Origin: Bacteroidota bacterium
GTDB lineage: Bacteria; Bacteroidota; Bacteroidia; JACCXN01
DNA length: 64,000 nucleotides
Assembly (NCBI GenBank): GCA_013696965.1
Contig: JACCXN010000094.1
Span: 37,434-101,433, forward strand
Direction of reading: 5' to 3'
Made by a program: the position numbers and the translations under genes. The notes below the pieces were generated by a model. That model did no database searches, was not told the DNA's origin, and worked only from the letters and a program-made list of their open reading frames with translations. Shown here piece after piece: positions 55,076 through 63,885 of the stretch (the first letter of the stretch is position 1; the number at the start of each line of letters is the position of its first letter).

Positions 55076-56992
55076 TTAATTGAATTTAATTGTTAACCCG
55101 GCTTGATAATTCCTTCCGGGCATAGGTCTCCAGGCCATTACCTGGTAATTGGAATTAAAAAGATTGTTTGCACGAATAAAAAGTTCCGCCTTGTATTTAT
55201 TGATTTCCATAATTCTTTTTAAAAAAAGTCCGGAAAGGTAAAAAGGAGGTAGGAATTCTGAATTATCGGAAGTTGTATATCTATAACCAGTATAGGCTTG
55301 ACTAAAATTAAAATGCCATTTTTTATGAGAAATGGCAAAAATTCCTGTCCCACTATAAAGTGGAATATATATCAATTGCTTTCCAAGTGAGGCATCATTG
55401 GCATTTTTGGCCCTTTCATTTGTTGAAATAGTGTAATTTCCAAGGACGGATACTTCAATATTCCAATTTCCACCTTTGTATTTGACTTTGGCGCTCGTTT
55501 CTGTACCACGACTCCATACTTCCATAATATTTTGTGGGACCCAATAATTTTCCTGGGGCAACCATATTATCCAGTTTTTAATGTTTCTGTTAAATAGCGT
55601 AAACTCGGCATTGCCAACATATTTATCTCCATCTTTATTAAATACAATTCCCGCTTCCTGATTCCATCCTGTTTCAGGTAAAAGGGAAGGATTTCCTCCC
55701 GGATACCAATATAAATCATTCAAAGTAGGAATTCTATAGCTTCTGGAAAAATTGGCTTTTATTTTTACATTTTGCCACAAATTGCTTTCAACTCCTGCAG
55801 CTGGGATAAAAGGAAAAAATTTATTTTCCGATACCTCCTGCCTTGCACTAAACAAAACATTCCATTTTTGTTTTTTATTCCAATGTTTAAGAGATGCAAA
55901 AAGGGCTGTTCTGTTTCTATCAGGATTAAATTGATATCCATCAGAAAAGGCTTTGTTGTAAGTATTATTCACTCCCACATTAAGCAATTGCCTATCCCTT
56001 AGTATTAAATTAACTTCAGCTTCGGATATAAGGCTTATTACTTTAGTTTCAGAAAATAGTGCAGTTGCCTGATCACTATATTCAATAGTTTCATTAAACC
56101 ATGCAGAACGGATAAAATAGGAAGCCAACTTATTTTTTTTGGACCATTCCGAACTAGCCCTGATTGAATTGTCCAGCTGGCTGGAAAGGGAAAGCTGCTG
56201 TGACATAACTGGGGGAATATTTCTGTTGGTTTGCTGATACCAAAACCTAAAGTTAATGTGTTGATTTCGTGAAAGTTTAATGTAATTTTCCTGAAGAAAT
56301 CCTTTTTGTACAAGTTCCGAATTGCTTTGTTTTTGTATAGGACTTCCTTCAAGGGTTGAATTAACGAAACTAAAATCATTCAATGCTGAACGATATTGAA
56401 GGCGTGCCGTAGTGGTATATTTTTCACTGGTTTTTACGGTAAAATTTATTTGCTGCTGCCTTTCTCCAAAACTTCCTGCAACTGAAGTTGAGCTTAGTGC
56501 AAATCCTTTAGCCAAAGAAGGTGTGTTTTTTAAATGGATTGCTCCTCCAATAGCTCCGCTTCCCCAAAGGGTTCCATTGCTACCGGACTGAAGTGAAACA
56601 GCATCAATAAAATTCACAGGGATCAGTGAAAGATCAACAATGCCATGGGATGGGCTTTGCAGGTTAAATCCATTCCATAAAACTGCGGTGTGAGCTGCTC
56701 CTGCTCCCCTAATGGAACTACTTGCTAGGCTGCCTGCTCCATATGATTTTACAATTACTCTGCTTTGGGTACTTAGAAGTTCATCAAGTGAAACTGTTTT
56801 ATTAATCATTAAGCCAAATGAATCAACATCTTCAGTTTTTCCACCAGTTGAAAATTTAACTTCTCTTGAATCCTTTATAATAAATGTTTGCAAGGTTATA
56901 ATGGAGTCAATAGCTGGTACCTGCCCACTACACTGGTTTATAACCAGTGTAGTGAACACAATTAAAACAACCAACGGTTTCAAATAATTCAT
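55076..56992 (-). CDS. btuB: BtuB-like TonB-dependent receptor
   Basis: A 638-residue outer-membrane receptor with signal peptide (cleavage near CSGQV). The plug (about 40-150) has VSLDELLSTQSRVIVKSYG, the SIRGAGAAHTAVLWNGFNL stretch and GSGAIGGAIHL; a 22-strand barrel follows and ends with an aromatic-rich GLTIKFN. The TonB box is not obvious. The cobalamin riboswitch directly upstream identifies the substrate as B12 or a related corrinoid. It is the first gene of a four-gene operon (10, 45 and -4 base gaps). Confidence 0.9.
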   Translation of the reverse strand: MNYLKPLVVLIVFTTLVINQCSGQVPAIDSIITLQTFIIKDSREVKFSTGGKTEDVDSFGLMINKTVSLDELLSTQSRVIVKSYGAGSLASSSIRGAGAAHTAVLWNGFNLQSPSHGIVDLSLIPVNFIDAVSLQSGSNGTLWGSGAIGGAIHLKNTPSLAKGFALSSTSVAGSFGERQQQINFTVKTSEKYTTTARLQYRSALNDFSFVNSTLEGSPIQKQSNSELVQKGFLQENYIKLSRNQHINFRFWYQQTNRNIPPVMSQQLSLSSQLDNSIRASSEWSKKNKLASYFIRSAWFNETIEYSDQATALFSETKVISLISEAEVNLILRDRQLLNVGVNNTYNKAFSDGYQFNPDRNRTALFASLKHWNKKQKWNVLFSARQEVSENKFFPFIPAAGVESNLWQNVKIKANFSRSYRIPTLNDLYWYPGGNPSLLPETGWNQEAGIVFNKDGDKYVGNAEFTLFNRNIKNWIIWLPQENYWVPQNIMEVWSRGTETSAKVKYKGGNWNIEVSVLGNYTISTNERAKNANDASLGKQLIYIPLYSGTGIFAISHKKWHFNFSQAYTGYRYTTSDNSEFLPPFYLSGLFLKRIMEINKYKAELFIRANNLFNSNYQVMAWRPMPGRNYQAGLTIKFN

Positions 56993-57495
56993 TACAAACG
57001 ATTAAAGCATTAGCTAAAATCATCTATAACAAACGGCAAAAATAAAGAGATAGAAATACAGGTTCTATTCTTCGCTTTTTCTCCGAAAGCTACAAATGTC
57101 TATTATTGGCAGGTCTTCTGACTTTGCTCGTTCTCCGAGGCCTTCCCGTTGATTTTAATTCTACAGTGGCAATAATCCGAAAAACATTAATAAGCATTAC
57201 AGCAGCGGGAACTGTTAAGGATTTTCACCTTATTCCCTTTTCATTCCTTATAAAAGGAAACCGATAATCCGGTAAAAGTACTAAATTTTTATATTTTACC
57301 AGAAAGATTGTGTTGAATTTTTAAGGCCATGTTTGTTTTTATAAAATTATTTTGTGAAAGTGGCGTAATTATTTTCATTTCAATTGAAAAGTTCAGGTTT
57401 ATTTGTTAAATTTAATTTAATAATTAATTTTACCTTAGAAATAACAAGAGGAATCTGCCTTTAGGTTTTGTATTTTAAAAGTTGATAAAGAGAAA
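56993..57495. other. Divergent intergenic region carrying the B12 riboswitch
   Basis: 503 bases between btuB and the PAS kinase gene. 57105-57280 is the cobalamin riboswitch on the minus strand. Just upstream of it the minus strand has TTTC, a 21-base spacer and TACTTTTA, a near match to the -33/-7 promoter. The remaining 200 bases towards the kinase are AT-rich and show no element I can support. Confidence 0.5.
57105..57280 (-). ncRNA. Cobalamin (B12) riboswitch
   Basis: Read on the minus strand the region has the conserved elements of the adenosylcobalamin aptamer in order: the 5' CCGGATTATCGG arm, GGGAATAAGGTGAAAATCC, the central TTCCCGCTGCTGTAA, then GGGAAGGC and the B12-box region GTCAGAAGACCTGCC (57108-57122). 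It lies 115 bases before the btuB ATG. B12 binding is expected to shut down expression of the downstream uptake operon by hiding the ribosome site. Confidence 0.93.
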
Positions 57496-59514
57496 ATGCC
57501 TACATTTATGAAAGTAGAAAAAGGACAACTTTTTCAGAACAAAAAAAACAACAACCCCGTTGATCCTGTTTTTTCAGATACGCACTATATTGCTGAAAAC
57601 AATAGATTAAATAATTTATTAATGGCAGTAATAAATTCATCTGAGGGCAGTGTATTTATTTTTAATTCTGTTAGAAATAATTCAGGCGAAATAGTTGATT
57701 TTAAAGGTGTGGTTTCAAATCTGAAATCAAAAGAAATTATTAATATTGATTCAAAGGATTTCCCTGGAAAGTATTTAAAGAAAAACAAACTCATTCGCAT
57801 ATTTTTTCCTGAAGATTTTATTAATGTTGTTGAAACATCGAATGATTTTTCTATTGAGTTCCAGGAGGCGCATGACAATTCCATTAAGTGGTACAGGCTA
57901 TTAGCTGTTAAGGAAAGCGATGGAATTGTTGTTACACTTACCGATATTACAGAAAAAACATTTTATTTAAAGAAAAAACAGAGTGATTTTGATGATCTTG
58001 TTGAAATAAACGGGAAGATTGTTAAAATGAATTCAAAGCTTGAAAACAGGATCAGGAGAAGAACAAAGGAATTATATTTGAGTGAGGAGCGGGTTAAATT
58101 GTTGTCAAAAGCAACAAATGATGCTGTTTGGGATTGGGATCTTTCAAGAGGCAGAACATGGTGGAATGAAGGGTATTATGCCCTTTTTGGATATAGTGAT
58201 CAATATGTTCAACTTGGAAACAATTCATGGTTTAGTCTTGTTCATCCTGATGATTATCATCGTATAACAGGTGGGATTAAAGCTGTGCTAGAGTCCTCGG
58301 CAGATCAATGGAATGGTGATTTCAGATTTTTGAAGGCGGATGGAAATTACGCTTTTGTGTTGGGCAGAGCCTATGTTCTACACGATAAAAATGAAAAACC
58401 AATCAGGATTGTAGGTTCTATGATCGATGTTTCAGAAATAAAGCAGGCGCAGGATGAAATCATTCAAAGTGCTGAACGAACAAGGCTTATTGCAGAATTA
58501 ATGCCTCAAAAAGTTTGGACTGCTGATAGCAAGGGAAACATGAATTATTTAAATCCGCGCTGGATGGAATATACAGGACTTGGATTCGATGAGTTAAAAA
58601 ACTGGGGCTGGCAAAAGGTAATTCATCGCGAGGATTTGTTTGAAACAACCCGACTATGGAAACATTCAATTGAAACTGGACAGGATTTTCAAATAGAACA
58701 CAAAATGGCAGCTCAAAATGGCAAGTTTTACTGGCATTTGACAAGGGGGGTGGCATGCAGAGATGTAAATGGTAAAATCATCAACTGGGTAGGAACAAAT
58801 ACGGATATTCATGATAAAATTGTTTCAGAGGAAAGGAAAGATGAATTTATTGGGGTGGCAAGTCATGAATTGAAAACTCCTCTAACCAGTTTAAAGGCAT
58901 ATACGCAGTTGCTTGAAATAACCATTGATGAGGAAAACATTAAAGATTCTAAAACTTACATTAAGAAAACCAATACTTTTATTAACAGATTGGATGAATT
59001 AATTTCTGATCTTTTGGATATTTCTAAAATGCAAGCAGGAAAGCTTCAATACAATATGTCAGAATTTAAGTTTGATGATCTGATAAAAGAAAGTATAGAA
59101 TGCATTAAGCAGACACATAAAACCCATAAAATCATTGTTAATGGAAAATCACGAAAAATTATAAATGCAGATAAAACAAGGTTAGAGCAGGTATTTGTTA
59201 ATTTTTTATCCAATGCGATTAAATATTCACCTAAATCAAACAAGGTGAACGTGGATATTTTAGCCAACAAGGATGGAATAACAGTAGGTGTAAAAGATTA
59301 TGGAATTGGGATTGATAATGAAAAGGCAAAAAATGTTTTTCAACGATTTTACAGAGTAGAGGGTATGTCGCATAAATTTCAGGGACTTGGACTTGGGCTT
59401 TATATTTCTGCCCAGATAATTGAAAGGCATGGTGGAAAGTATTGGGTGGAAAGCGAAGAAGGAGTAGGATCAACGTTTTGGTTTTCTCTGCCATATACCT
59501 GTTTATGCAATTAA
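57496..59514 (+). CDS. PAS-domain sensor histidine kinase
   Basis: A 672-residue protein without membrane helices. A diverged PAS-like region (about 25-150), a short coiled coil, two PAS/PAC units (about 205-315 with AVWDWDLSRGRTWW, and 325-440 with WMEYTGLGFDELKNWGW) and a HisKA/ATPase core follow. The phospho-acceptor lies in GVASHELKTPLTSLKAY (histidine about 457); the N and G boxes read NFLSNAIKYS and GLGLGLYISAQIIERHGG. The first PAS-like region is too diverged to infer a cofactor. The response regulator gene follows 24 bases downstream. Confidence 0.92.
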   Translation: MPTFMKVEKGQLFQNKKNNNPVDPVFSDTHYIAENNRLNNLLMAVINSSEGSVFIFNSVRNNSGEIVDFKGVVSNLKSKEIINIDSKDFPGKYLKKNKLIRIFFPEDFINVVETSNDFSIEFQEAHDNSIKWYRLLAVKESDGIVVTLTDITEKTFYLKKKQSDFDDLVEINGKIVKMNSKLENRIRRRTKELYLSEERVKLLSKATNDAVWDWDLSRGRTWWNEGYYALFGYSDQYVQLGNNSWFSLVHPDDYHRITGGIKAVLESSADQWNGDFRFLKADGNYAFVLGRAYVLHDKNEKPIRIVGSMIDVSEIKQAQDEIIQSAERTRLIAELMPQKVWTADSKGNMNYLNPRWMEYTGLGFDELKNWGWQKVIHREDLFETTRLWKHSIETGQDFQIEHKMAAQNGKFYWHLTRGVACRDVNGKIINWVGTNTDIHDKIVSEERKDEFIGVASHELKTPLTSLKAYTQLLEITIDEENIKDSKTYIKKTNTFINRLDELISDLLDISKMQAGKLQYNMSEFKFDDLIKESIECIKQTHKTHKIIVNGKSRKIINADKTRLEQVFVNFLSNAIKYSPKSNKVNVDILANKDGITVGVKDYGIGIDNEKAKNVFQRFYRVEGMSHKFQGLGLGLYISAQIIERHGGKYWVESEEGVGSTFWFSLPYTCLCN

Positions 59515-59538
59515 GGAATAGTTAACAAATTCAAAAAC

Positions 59539-59898
59539 ATGAAAAAATGTATACTCATTTGTGATGATGATATTGACATATTAGAGGTTACAAAAATTGT
59601 TCTTCAAAAGAGCTTTAAAGTTGAAACACTTACGCATTGCAATGACATTTTCAAAAATTACGAGAAGTATAAGCCTGACCTTATACTAATGGATTTGTGG
59701 ATACCTGATATGGGTGGAGAAGCAATTACAAGATTGTTAAAAAGCAGCAGTAAAACTAAAAAGACTCCGGTTATTATTTTTTCGGCAAACAACGACATAG
59801 AAAAAGTTTCTTTTAATGCTGGTGCAGATGGCTTTTTAAGAAAGCCTTTCGATATTAAAACCTTAAATCAGGCAATAAATGATTTTTTAACTATTTAA
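59539..59898 (+). CDS. Single-domain response regulator
   Basis: A 119-residue receiver domain only (CheY-like). The acidic pair is ICDDDIDI near residues 7-14, the phospho-acceptor aspartate in LILMDLWIPDM (about 52), the switch threonine/serine in IIFSANN, and the lysine in FLRKPFD. There is no output domain, so it probably passes phosphate on or acts through protein contact. It is 24 bases after the PAS kinase and is its likely partner. Confidence 0.93.
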   Translation: MKKCILICDDDIDILEVTKIVLQKSFKVETLTHCNDIFKNYEKYKPDLILMDLWIPDMGGEAITRLLKSSSKTKKTPVIIFSANNDIEKVSFNAGADGFLRKPFDIKTLNQAINDFLTI

Positions 59899-60167
59899 AA
59901 ATCACTCCTTTTTTTGCGTGTAATTTTACCACAAGTACGGGAAAAAAAATACGCTCTTTTTCCCTAAATTCTTTTTCTTTTTTTTTCAAAACCTTGCCTC
60001 CACTTATAATAGAATAACTTGGAAGGGGAAATGCAATATTGGCAGGGTATTTTCTTTAATTAGGATTGTAGTTATTCACAATCTATGGTATTCCTTTTTC
60101 CATTATTATTAGATGCTTTTTACCCAAGTTATGGATCTAAAGTGGGAGGAAATAAAGAGCTCTATAA

Positions 60168-62396
60168 ATGAAAAGATTAATTATTGTGGCAAATCGTTTG
60201 CCAGTTACTGTTAAATCAAATAAATCAGGAATAGAATATTCCCCCAGTGGAGGTGGGTTGGCCACTGGAATGGCTTCACTGCAAGGCAAATATGAAAAAC
60301 ATTGGTTAGGTTGGCCTGGCATGTATCCCAAAAACGATCAAATTCGGAAAGAAATCAACCAAAAACTCGAAAAAGACAACATTCACCCAGTTTTTCTTTC
60401 AGAAAAAGAAATCCTATTGTATTATGAAGGATTCAGCAATAAAACAATATGGCCTTTGTTTCATTACTTCACAGAATTTGCCGTTTATGATCAAAAGTTC
60501 TGGGAGGTTTACCAGAAAGTAAATTTGAAGTTTTTCAACAAAATAAAATCCATCATCGAACCCGATGACATTATATGGGTACAGGATTATCACCTCATGT
60601 TGCTTCCTGCATTGTTAAAAAAAGAGTTTCCCAATATTCGAATAGGTTTTTTTCTTCATATTCCTTTTCCTTCCTATGAATTATTTAGAACTCTTCCCTG
60701 GAGAGAAGAAATTCTGGATGGATTAATGAGTTCTGATCTAATAGGTTTTCATACCTATGAATATATGCGCCATTTTTTAGTTGCAGTTCATAATATAAAA
60801 AATCTGGAACCCAGGCTTGGAGAATTTTTTTACAAAAATCATCTTTCCTATGTTGATGCATTTCCAATGGGCATAGATTATATTAAATACAACAAAGCAG
60901 TTAAAAGTAAAAAGGTGCAGCAAAAAATCAAGTTGTTTAAAGAAAATTACGGCAGCAAAAAACTTATTTTATCGGTTGATCGTCTTGATTATTCAAAAGG
61001 AATACTGCAAAGATTAAAGGCTTTTGATGAATTACTTACTCAATATCCTCAATACAAGGAACAAATTTCATTGATGATTGTTGTAGTGCCTTCAAGATCT
61101 GAAGTTGATAAATACAGTACTTTAAAAGTTGAAATTGATGAAGCAGTAGGTTATATAAATGGAAAGTATGCCAGTATGGAATGGAATCCTGTTCATTATT
61201 TTTACCGCAACTTTCTATTTAATGAACTCATTGCCCTTTATCATATTTGTGATATTGCATTAATTACCCCTTTTAGGGACGGAATGAATTTAGTGGCCAA
61301 AGAATTCCTAGCCACGAAAACAGAAGGCCAGGGGGTACTGATTTTAAGTGAAATGGCAGGAGCGGCTATTGTTTTGAAAAATGCATTGATGATAAATCCA
61401 AACGATATTAATGATATAGTTAAGGCAATTGTTAAAGCTTTGAATATGCCTATAATAGAACAAAAGAAAAGACTTGATCAAATGCAAAAGCAACTTCAGG
61501 AAAACACTGTGCAAAAATGGGCAAGTTCTTATATCGAAGAATTGGAGCGAATTCATCGATATAAAAAGAGCATGGAAAGCAAAGAGTTCACTCAGGAAAA
61601 GCAAGCTTGTTTTATTAATGCCTTTAAAAAAGCTGGAAAAAAATTGCTTTTTTTAAATCATGACAACTCCATATTTCCATTTATTGATAATGCTGATTAT
61701 GATTTTCTGGATAATGAATTTTTCAGATTAATTAAGGAACTCTCTGAACTGGAGGGACTCACAATAGTTGTTATGAGCAATATGAACCATGTAAACCTTA
61801 ACAAATGGTATGGATTATTAAAAGTGGATATTATTGCAGAATACGGAACCTGGGTAAGAGAAAACAATCAATGGAACCAATCACAAATATTACGGGAGGA
61901 ATGGAAGGAAGAAATTTATCCTGTATTAAATGAATTCATGATAAAAACTCCTGGTTCTTTTATTGAAGAAAAGCCCTATGCCCTTGCCTGGCACTTTCAC
62001 TCCTCCGATACATTCTTGGCCGATATGCGGTTAAAGGACATGATTAATAGCCTTATTTATCCTTGCACAAAACATAAGTTAGAAATCATTGATGGAAATA
62101 AAAAGATAGAAATAAAGCCTGTGGGTGTAGATAAAAAATCGGTTACCAGACATTGGCTTAATAAACAAAACTGGGATTTAATTCTGGCAATAGGAAATGA
62201 CAGAAATGACGAAGATGTTTTCGAAATATTGCCCGATGAGGCTTTTAGTTTAAGAGTTGGAATAATGAAAACAAATGCAAAATTCACCCTTAAAACTCCC
62301 GATGAAGTTATAACTTTTCTAAACAACTTGAAGAATAAGTCGAAAATGGATAAAAAGAAAAAGTCTTTTTTGGTTGGTTCTATAGATACGCCTTAA
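60168..62396 (+). CDS. otsA: Trehalose-6-phosphate synthase fused to a degenerate phosphatase domain
   Basis: 742 residues. The GT20 synthase part (about 1-465) is complete: IVANRLPVTVKS, the SGGGLATGM loop, VQDYHLMLLPALL, FFLHIPFPSYE, VDRLDYSKGI and FRDGMNLVAKE. It makes trehalose 6-phosphate from UDP- or GDP-glucose and glucose 6-phosphate. The C-terminal HAD phosphatase part (about 490-725) lacks key residues: the nucleophile motif DxDGT is NHDNS (Asn497 in place of the first aspartate), SGR is SNM (537-539), and GDD is GND (676-678); Lys650 in EIKPVGVDK remains. It is probably inactive or regulatory. The MscS gene begins 5 bases downstream. Confidence 0.9.
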   Translation: MKRLIIVANRLPVTVKSNKSGIEYSPSGGGLATGMASLQGKYEKHWLGWPGMYPKNDQIRKEINQKLEKDNIHPVFLSEKEILLYYEGFSNKTIWPLFHYFTEFAVYDQKFWEVYQKVNLKFFNKIKSIIEPDDIIWVQDYHLMLLPALLKKEFPNIRIGFFLHIPFPSYELFRTLPWREEILDGLMSSDLIGFHTYEYMRHFLVAVHNIKNLEPRLGEFFYKNHLSYVDAFPMGIDYIKYNKAVKSKKVQQKIKLFKENYGSKKLILSVDRLDYSKGILQRLKAFDELLTQYPQYKEQISLMIVVVPSRSEVDKYSTLKVEIDEAVGYINGKYASMEWNPVHYFYRNFLFNELIALYHICDIALITPFRDGMNLVAKEFLATKTEGQGVLILSEMAGAAIVLKNALMINPNDINDIVKAIVKALNMPIIEQKKRLDQMQKQLQENTVQKWASSYIEELERIHRYKKSMESKEFTQEKQACFINAFKKAGKKLLFLNHDNSIFPFIDNADYDFLDNEFFRLIKELSELEGLTIVVMSNMNHVNLNKWYGLLKVDIIAEYGTWVRENNQWNQSQILREEWKEEIYPVLNEFMIKTPGSFIEEKPYALAWHFHSSDTFLADMRLKDMINSLIYPCTKHKLEIIDGNKKIEIKPVGVDKKSVTRHWLNKQNWDLILAIGNDRNDEDVFEILPDEAFSLRVGIMKTNAKFTLKTPDEVITFLNNLKNKSKMDKKKKSFLVGSIDTP

Positions 62397-62400
62397 AAAC

Positions 62401-63480
62401 ATGTCTTTAGCTGATTATTTTCGTGATCTACTCAAGGATAATGATCCCCTAAACACAATTGGAGTTTGGCTGGGTGTATTAGTTCTTGCCTTAATATTCC
62501 ATTTCATTTTATTTCGTGTTTTCAGATATATTGCAGATAAATACAATTCAAGGTTTTTCTTCATGATAACTGAGAAATTAAAAATCCCTGTGCTGCTATT
62601 ATTTATGATCATTGCCACTAATTTGTTGGTTCCATTCCTTGGGTTTTTCTCTCCAATGGAGCGAATTATAAGGCAAACACTATCAATATTGGCAATTGCA
62701 TTTGTAGCATGGCTTTTTATTTTATCAGTTTCTGTAATAAGGAAGTTTGCTTTACGAAAGTATAAAATTACGGAAAAGGATAATTTACGAGCAAGGGTAA
62801 TAATTACCCAATTTAATATGATGGAGAAAATCCTTGAATTTATTATAATAATAATTGCCATTGGAATTGCTTTAATGACTTTTGAACAAATAAGGAAGAT
62901 TGGAATGAGTTTGTTAGCCTCTGCTGGTATTGCTGGTCTAATTATTGGTTTTGCTGCTCAACGAATTATTGCAACCATGCTTGCAGGTTTTCAAATAGCC
63001 ATTACACAACCAATCCGAATAGATGATGTTGTAATTGTAGAAGGTGAATGGGGATGGATTGAAGAGATTCATCTGACTTTTGTTGTAATAAAAATATGGG
63101 ATAAAAGAAGGCTAATTGTTCCAACAACTTACTTTATTGAAAAACCTTTTCAAAATTGGACCAGGACTTCGGCATCAATAATGGGAACAGTGTTTATACA
63201 CACAGATTATAACATGCCCATAGATAAATTAAGAGAAGAATTAACACTAATTTTACAAAGTACGCCTCTTTGGGACGGGCAAATTAATGTATTGCAGGTA
63301 ACAGATGCCAAAGAGAAAACAATTGAATTAAGGGCATTAATGAGCGCTGTTGATTCCCCCTCTTCCTGGGATTTAAGAGTATATGTTAGGGAAAAGCTTG
63401 TTGAATATGTTCAAAAAAACAACCCTGAATCATTTCCACGATACAGGGTTGAAATTACAAATAAATCAAATGTCATTTAA
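62401..63480 (+). CDS. MscS-family mechanosensitive channel
   Basis: 359 residues with about five membrane helices (about 14-36, 55-77, 85-107, 140-162, 170-190). The pore-lining helix and start of the beta domain read AGIAGLIIGFAAQRIIATMLAGFQIAI, then PIRIDDVVIVEGEWGWIEEI. It opens on hypo-osmotic shock and releases small solutes. The gene starts 5 bases after the trehalose synthase stop, so the two form one operon that would both make and vent an osmolyte. Confidence 0.92.
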   Translation: MSLADYFRDLLKDNDPLNTIGVWLGVLVLALIFHFILFRVFRYIADKYNSRFFFMITEKLKIPVLLLFMIIATNLLVPFLGFFSPMERIIRQTLSILAIAFVAWLFILSVSVIRKFALRKYKITEKDNLRARVIITQFNMMEKILEFIIIIIAIGIALMTFEQIRKIGMSLLASAGIAGLIIGFAAQRIIATMLAGFQIAITQPIRIDDVVIVEGEWGWIEEIHLTFVVIKIWDKRRLIVPTTYFIEKPFQNWTRTSASIMGTVFIHTDYNMPIDKLREELTLILQSTPLWDGQINVLQVTDAKEKTIELRALMSAVDSPSSWDLRVYVREKLVEYVQKNNPESFPRYRVEITNKSNVI

Positions 63481-63885
63481 TTGCAAAAACGCTTATTGTT
63501 TAATATATTGTTCTAACGCAGTATGATAATATGTTTTATTCTTAAAAATCTCTGCGTTTATCAATGGAAGTACCGAATGAATTTAAATTATATTTTCTTT
63601 TTTGATTGCATCATTTATTAATAAAAAAGAAAAGAAAAAAAGAATTTAAAAATAATCGTTTTCCTACTTATAATGTTTTTAATGTAAGATTAGAACAAAT
63701 GGAACTTTTAGATTGCGAGTAAATACTAATTTTAATCTGTGAAAATAAAATCGATATAAATAGTTTAAATAAGAGAATGTTTGAGATAGTTATTTTAATT
63801 GGGTTTATTAATTTTAAATAGTTAAAAACAAAAAACCCTGAATCTCTTTTGGAAATTCAGGGTTAAATAAACAAAAAAAAGGAGA
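63481..63885. other. Intergenic spacer before a minus-strand gene tail
   Basis: 405 bases, very AT-rich. The only structure I can support is the hairpin terminator at 63834-63864 for the minus-strand gene. No clear terminator for the MscS operon is seen. Confidence 0.5.
63834..63864 (-). terminator. Rho-independent terminator of the right-edge gene
   Basis: A perfect 10-bp stem (AACCCTGAAT with its complement) with an 11-base loop. On the minus strand it is followed by TTTTTGTTTTTAAC, 22 bases after the stop codon. Confidence 0.8.

Noticed and set aside
57281..57495. Second riboswitch or leader RNA for the PAS kinase
   Set aside because: AT-rich sequence without conserved aptamer elements on the plus strand.
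61600..62340. Possible frameshift or sequencing error behind the odd phosphatase motifs of the trehalose enzyme
   Set aside because: The frame is continuous, and conserved spacing on both sides of each altered motif is kept. The changes are separate substitutions, not a shifted stretch.
62415..62861. 148-codon minus-strand open frame inside the MscS gene
   Set aside because: Although long, it is a mirror of the hydrophobic helices of MscS; no promoter or family match supports it.
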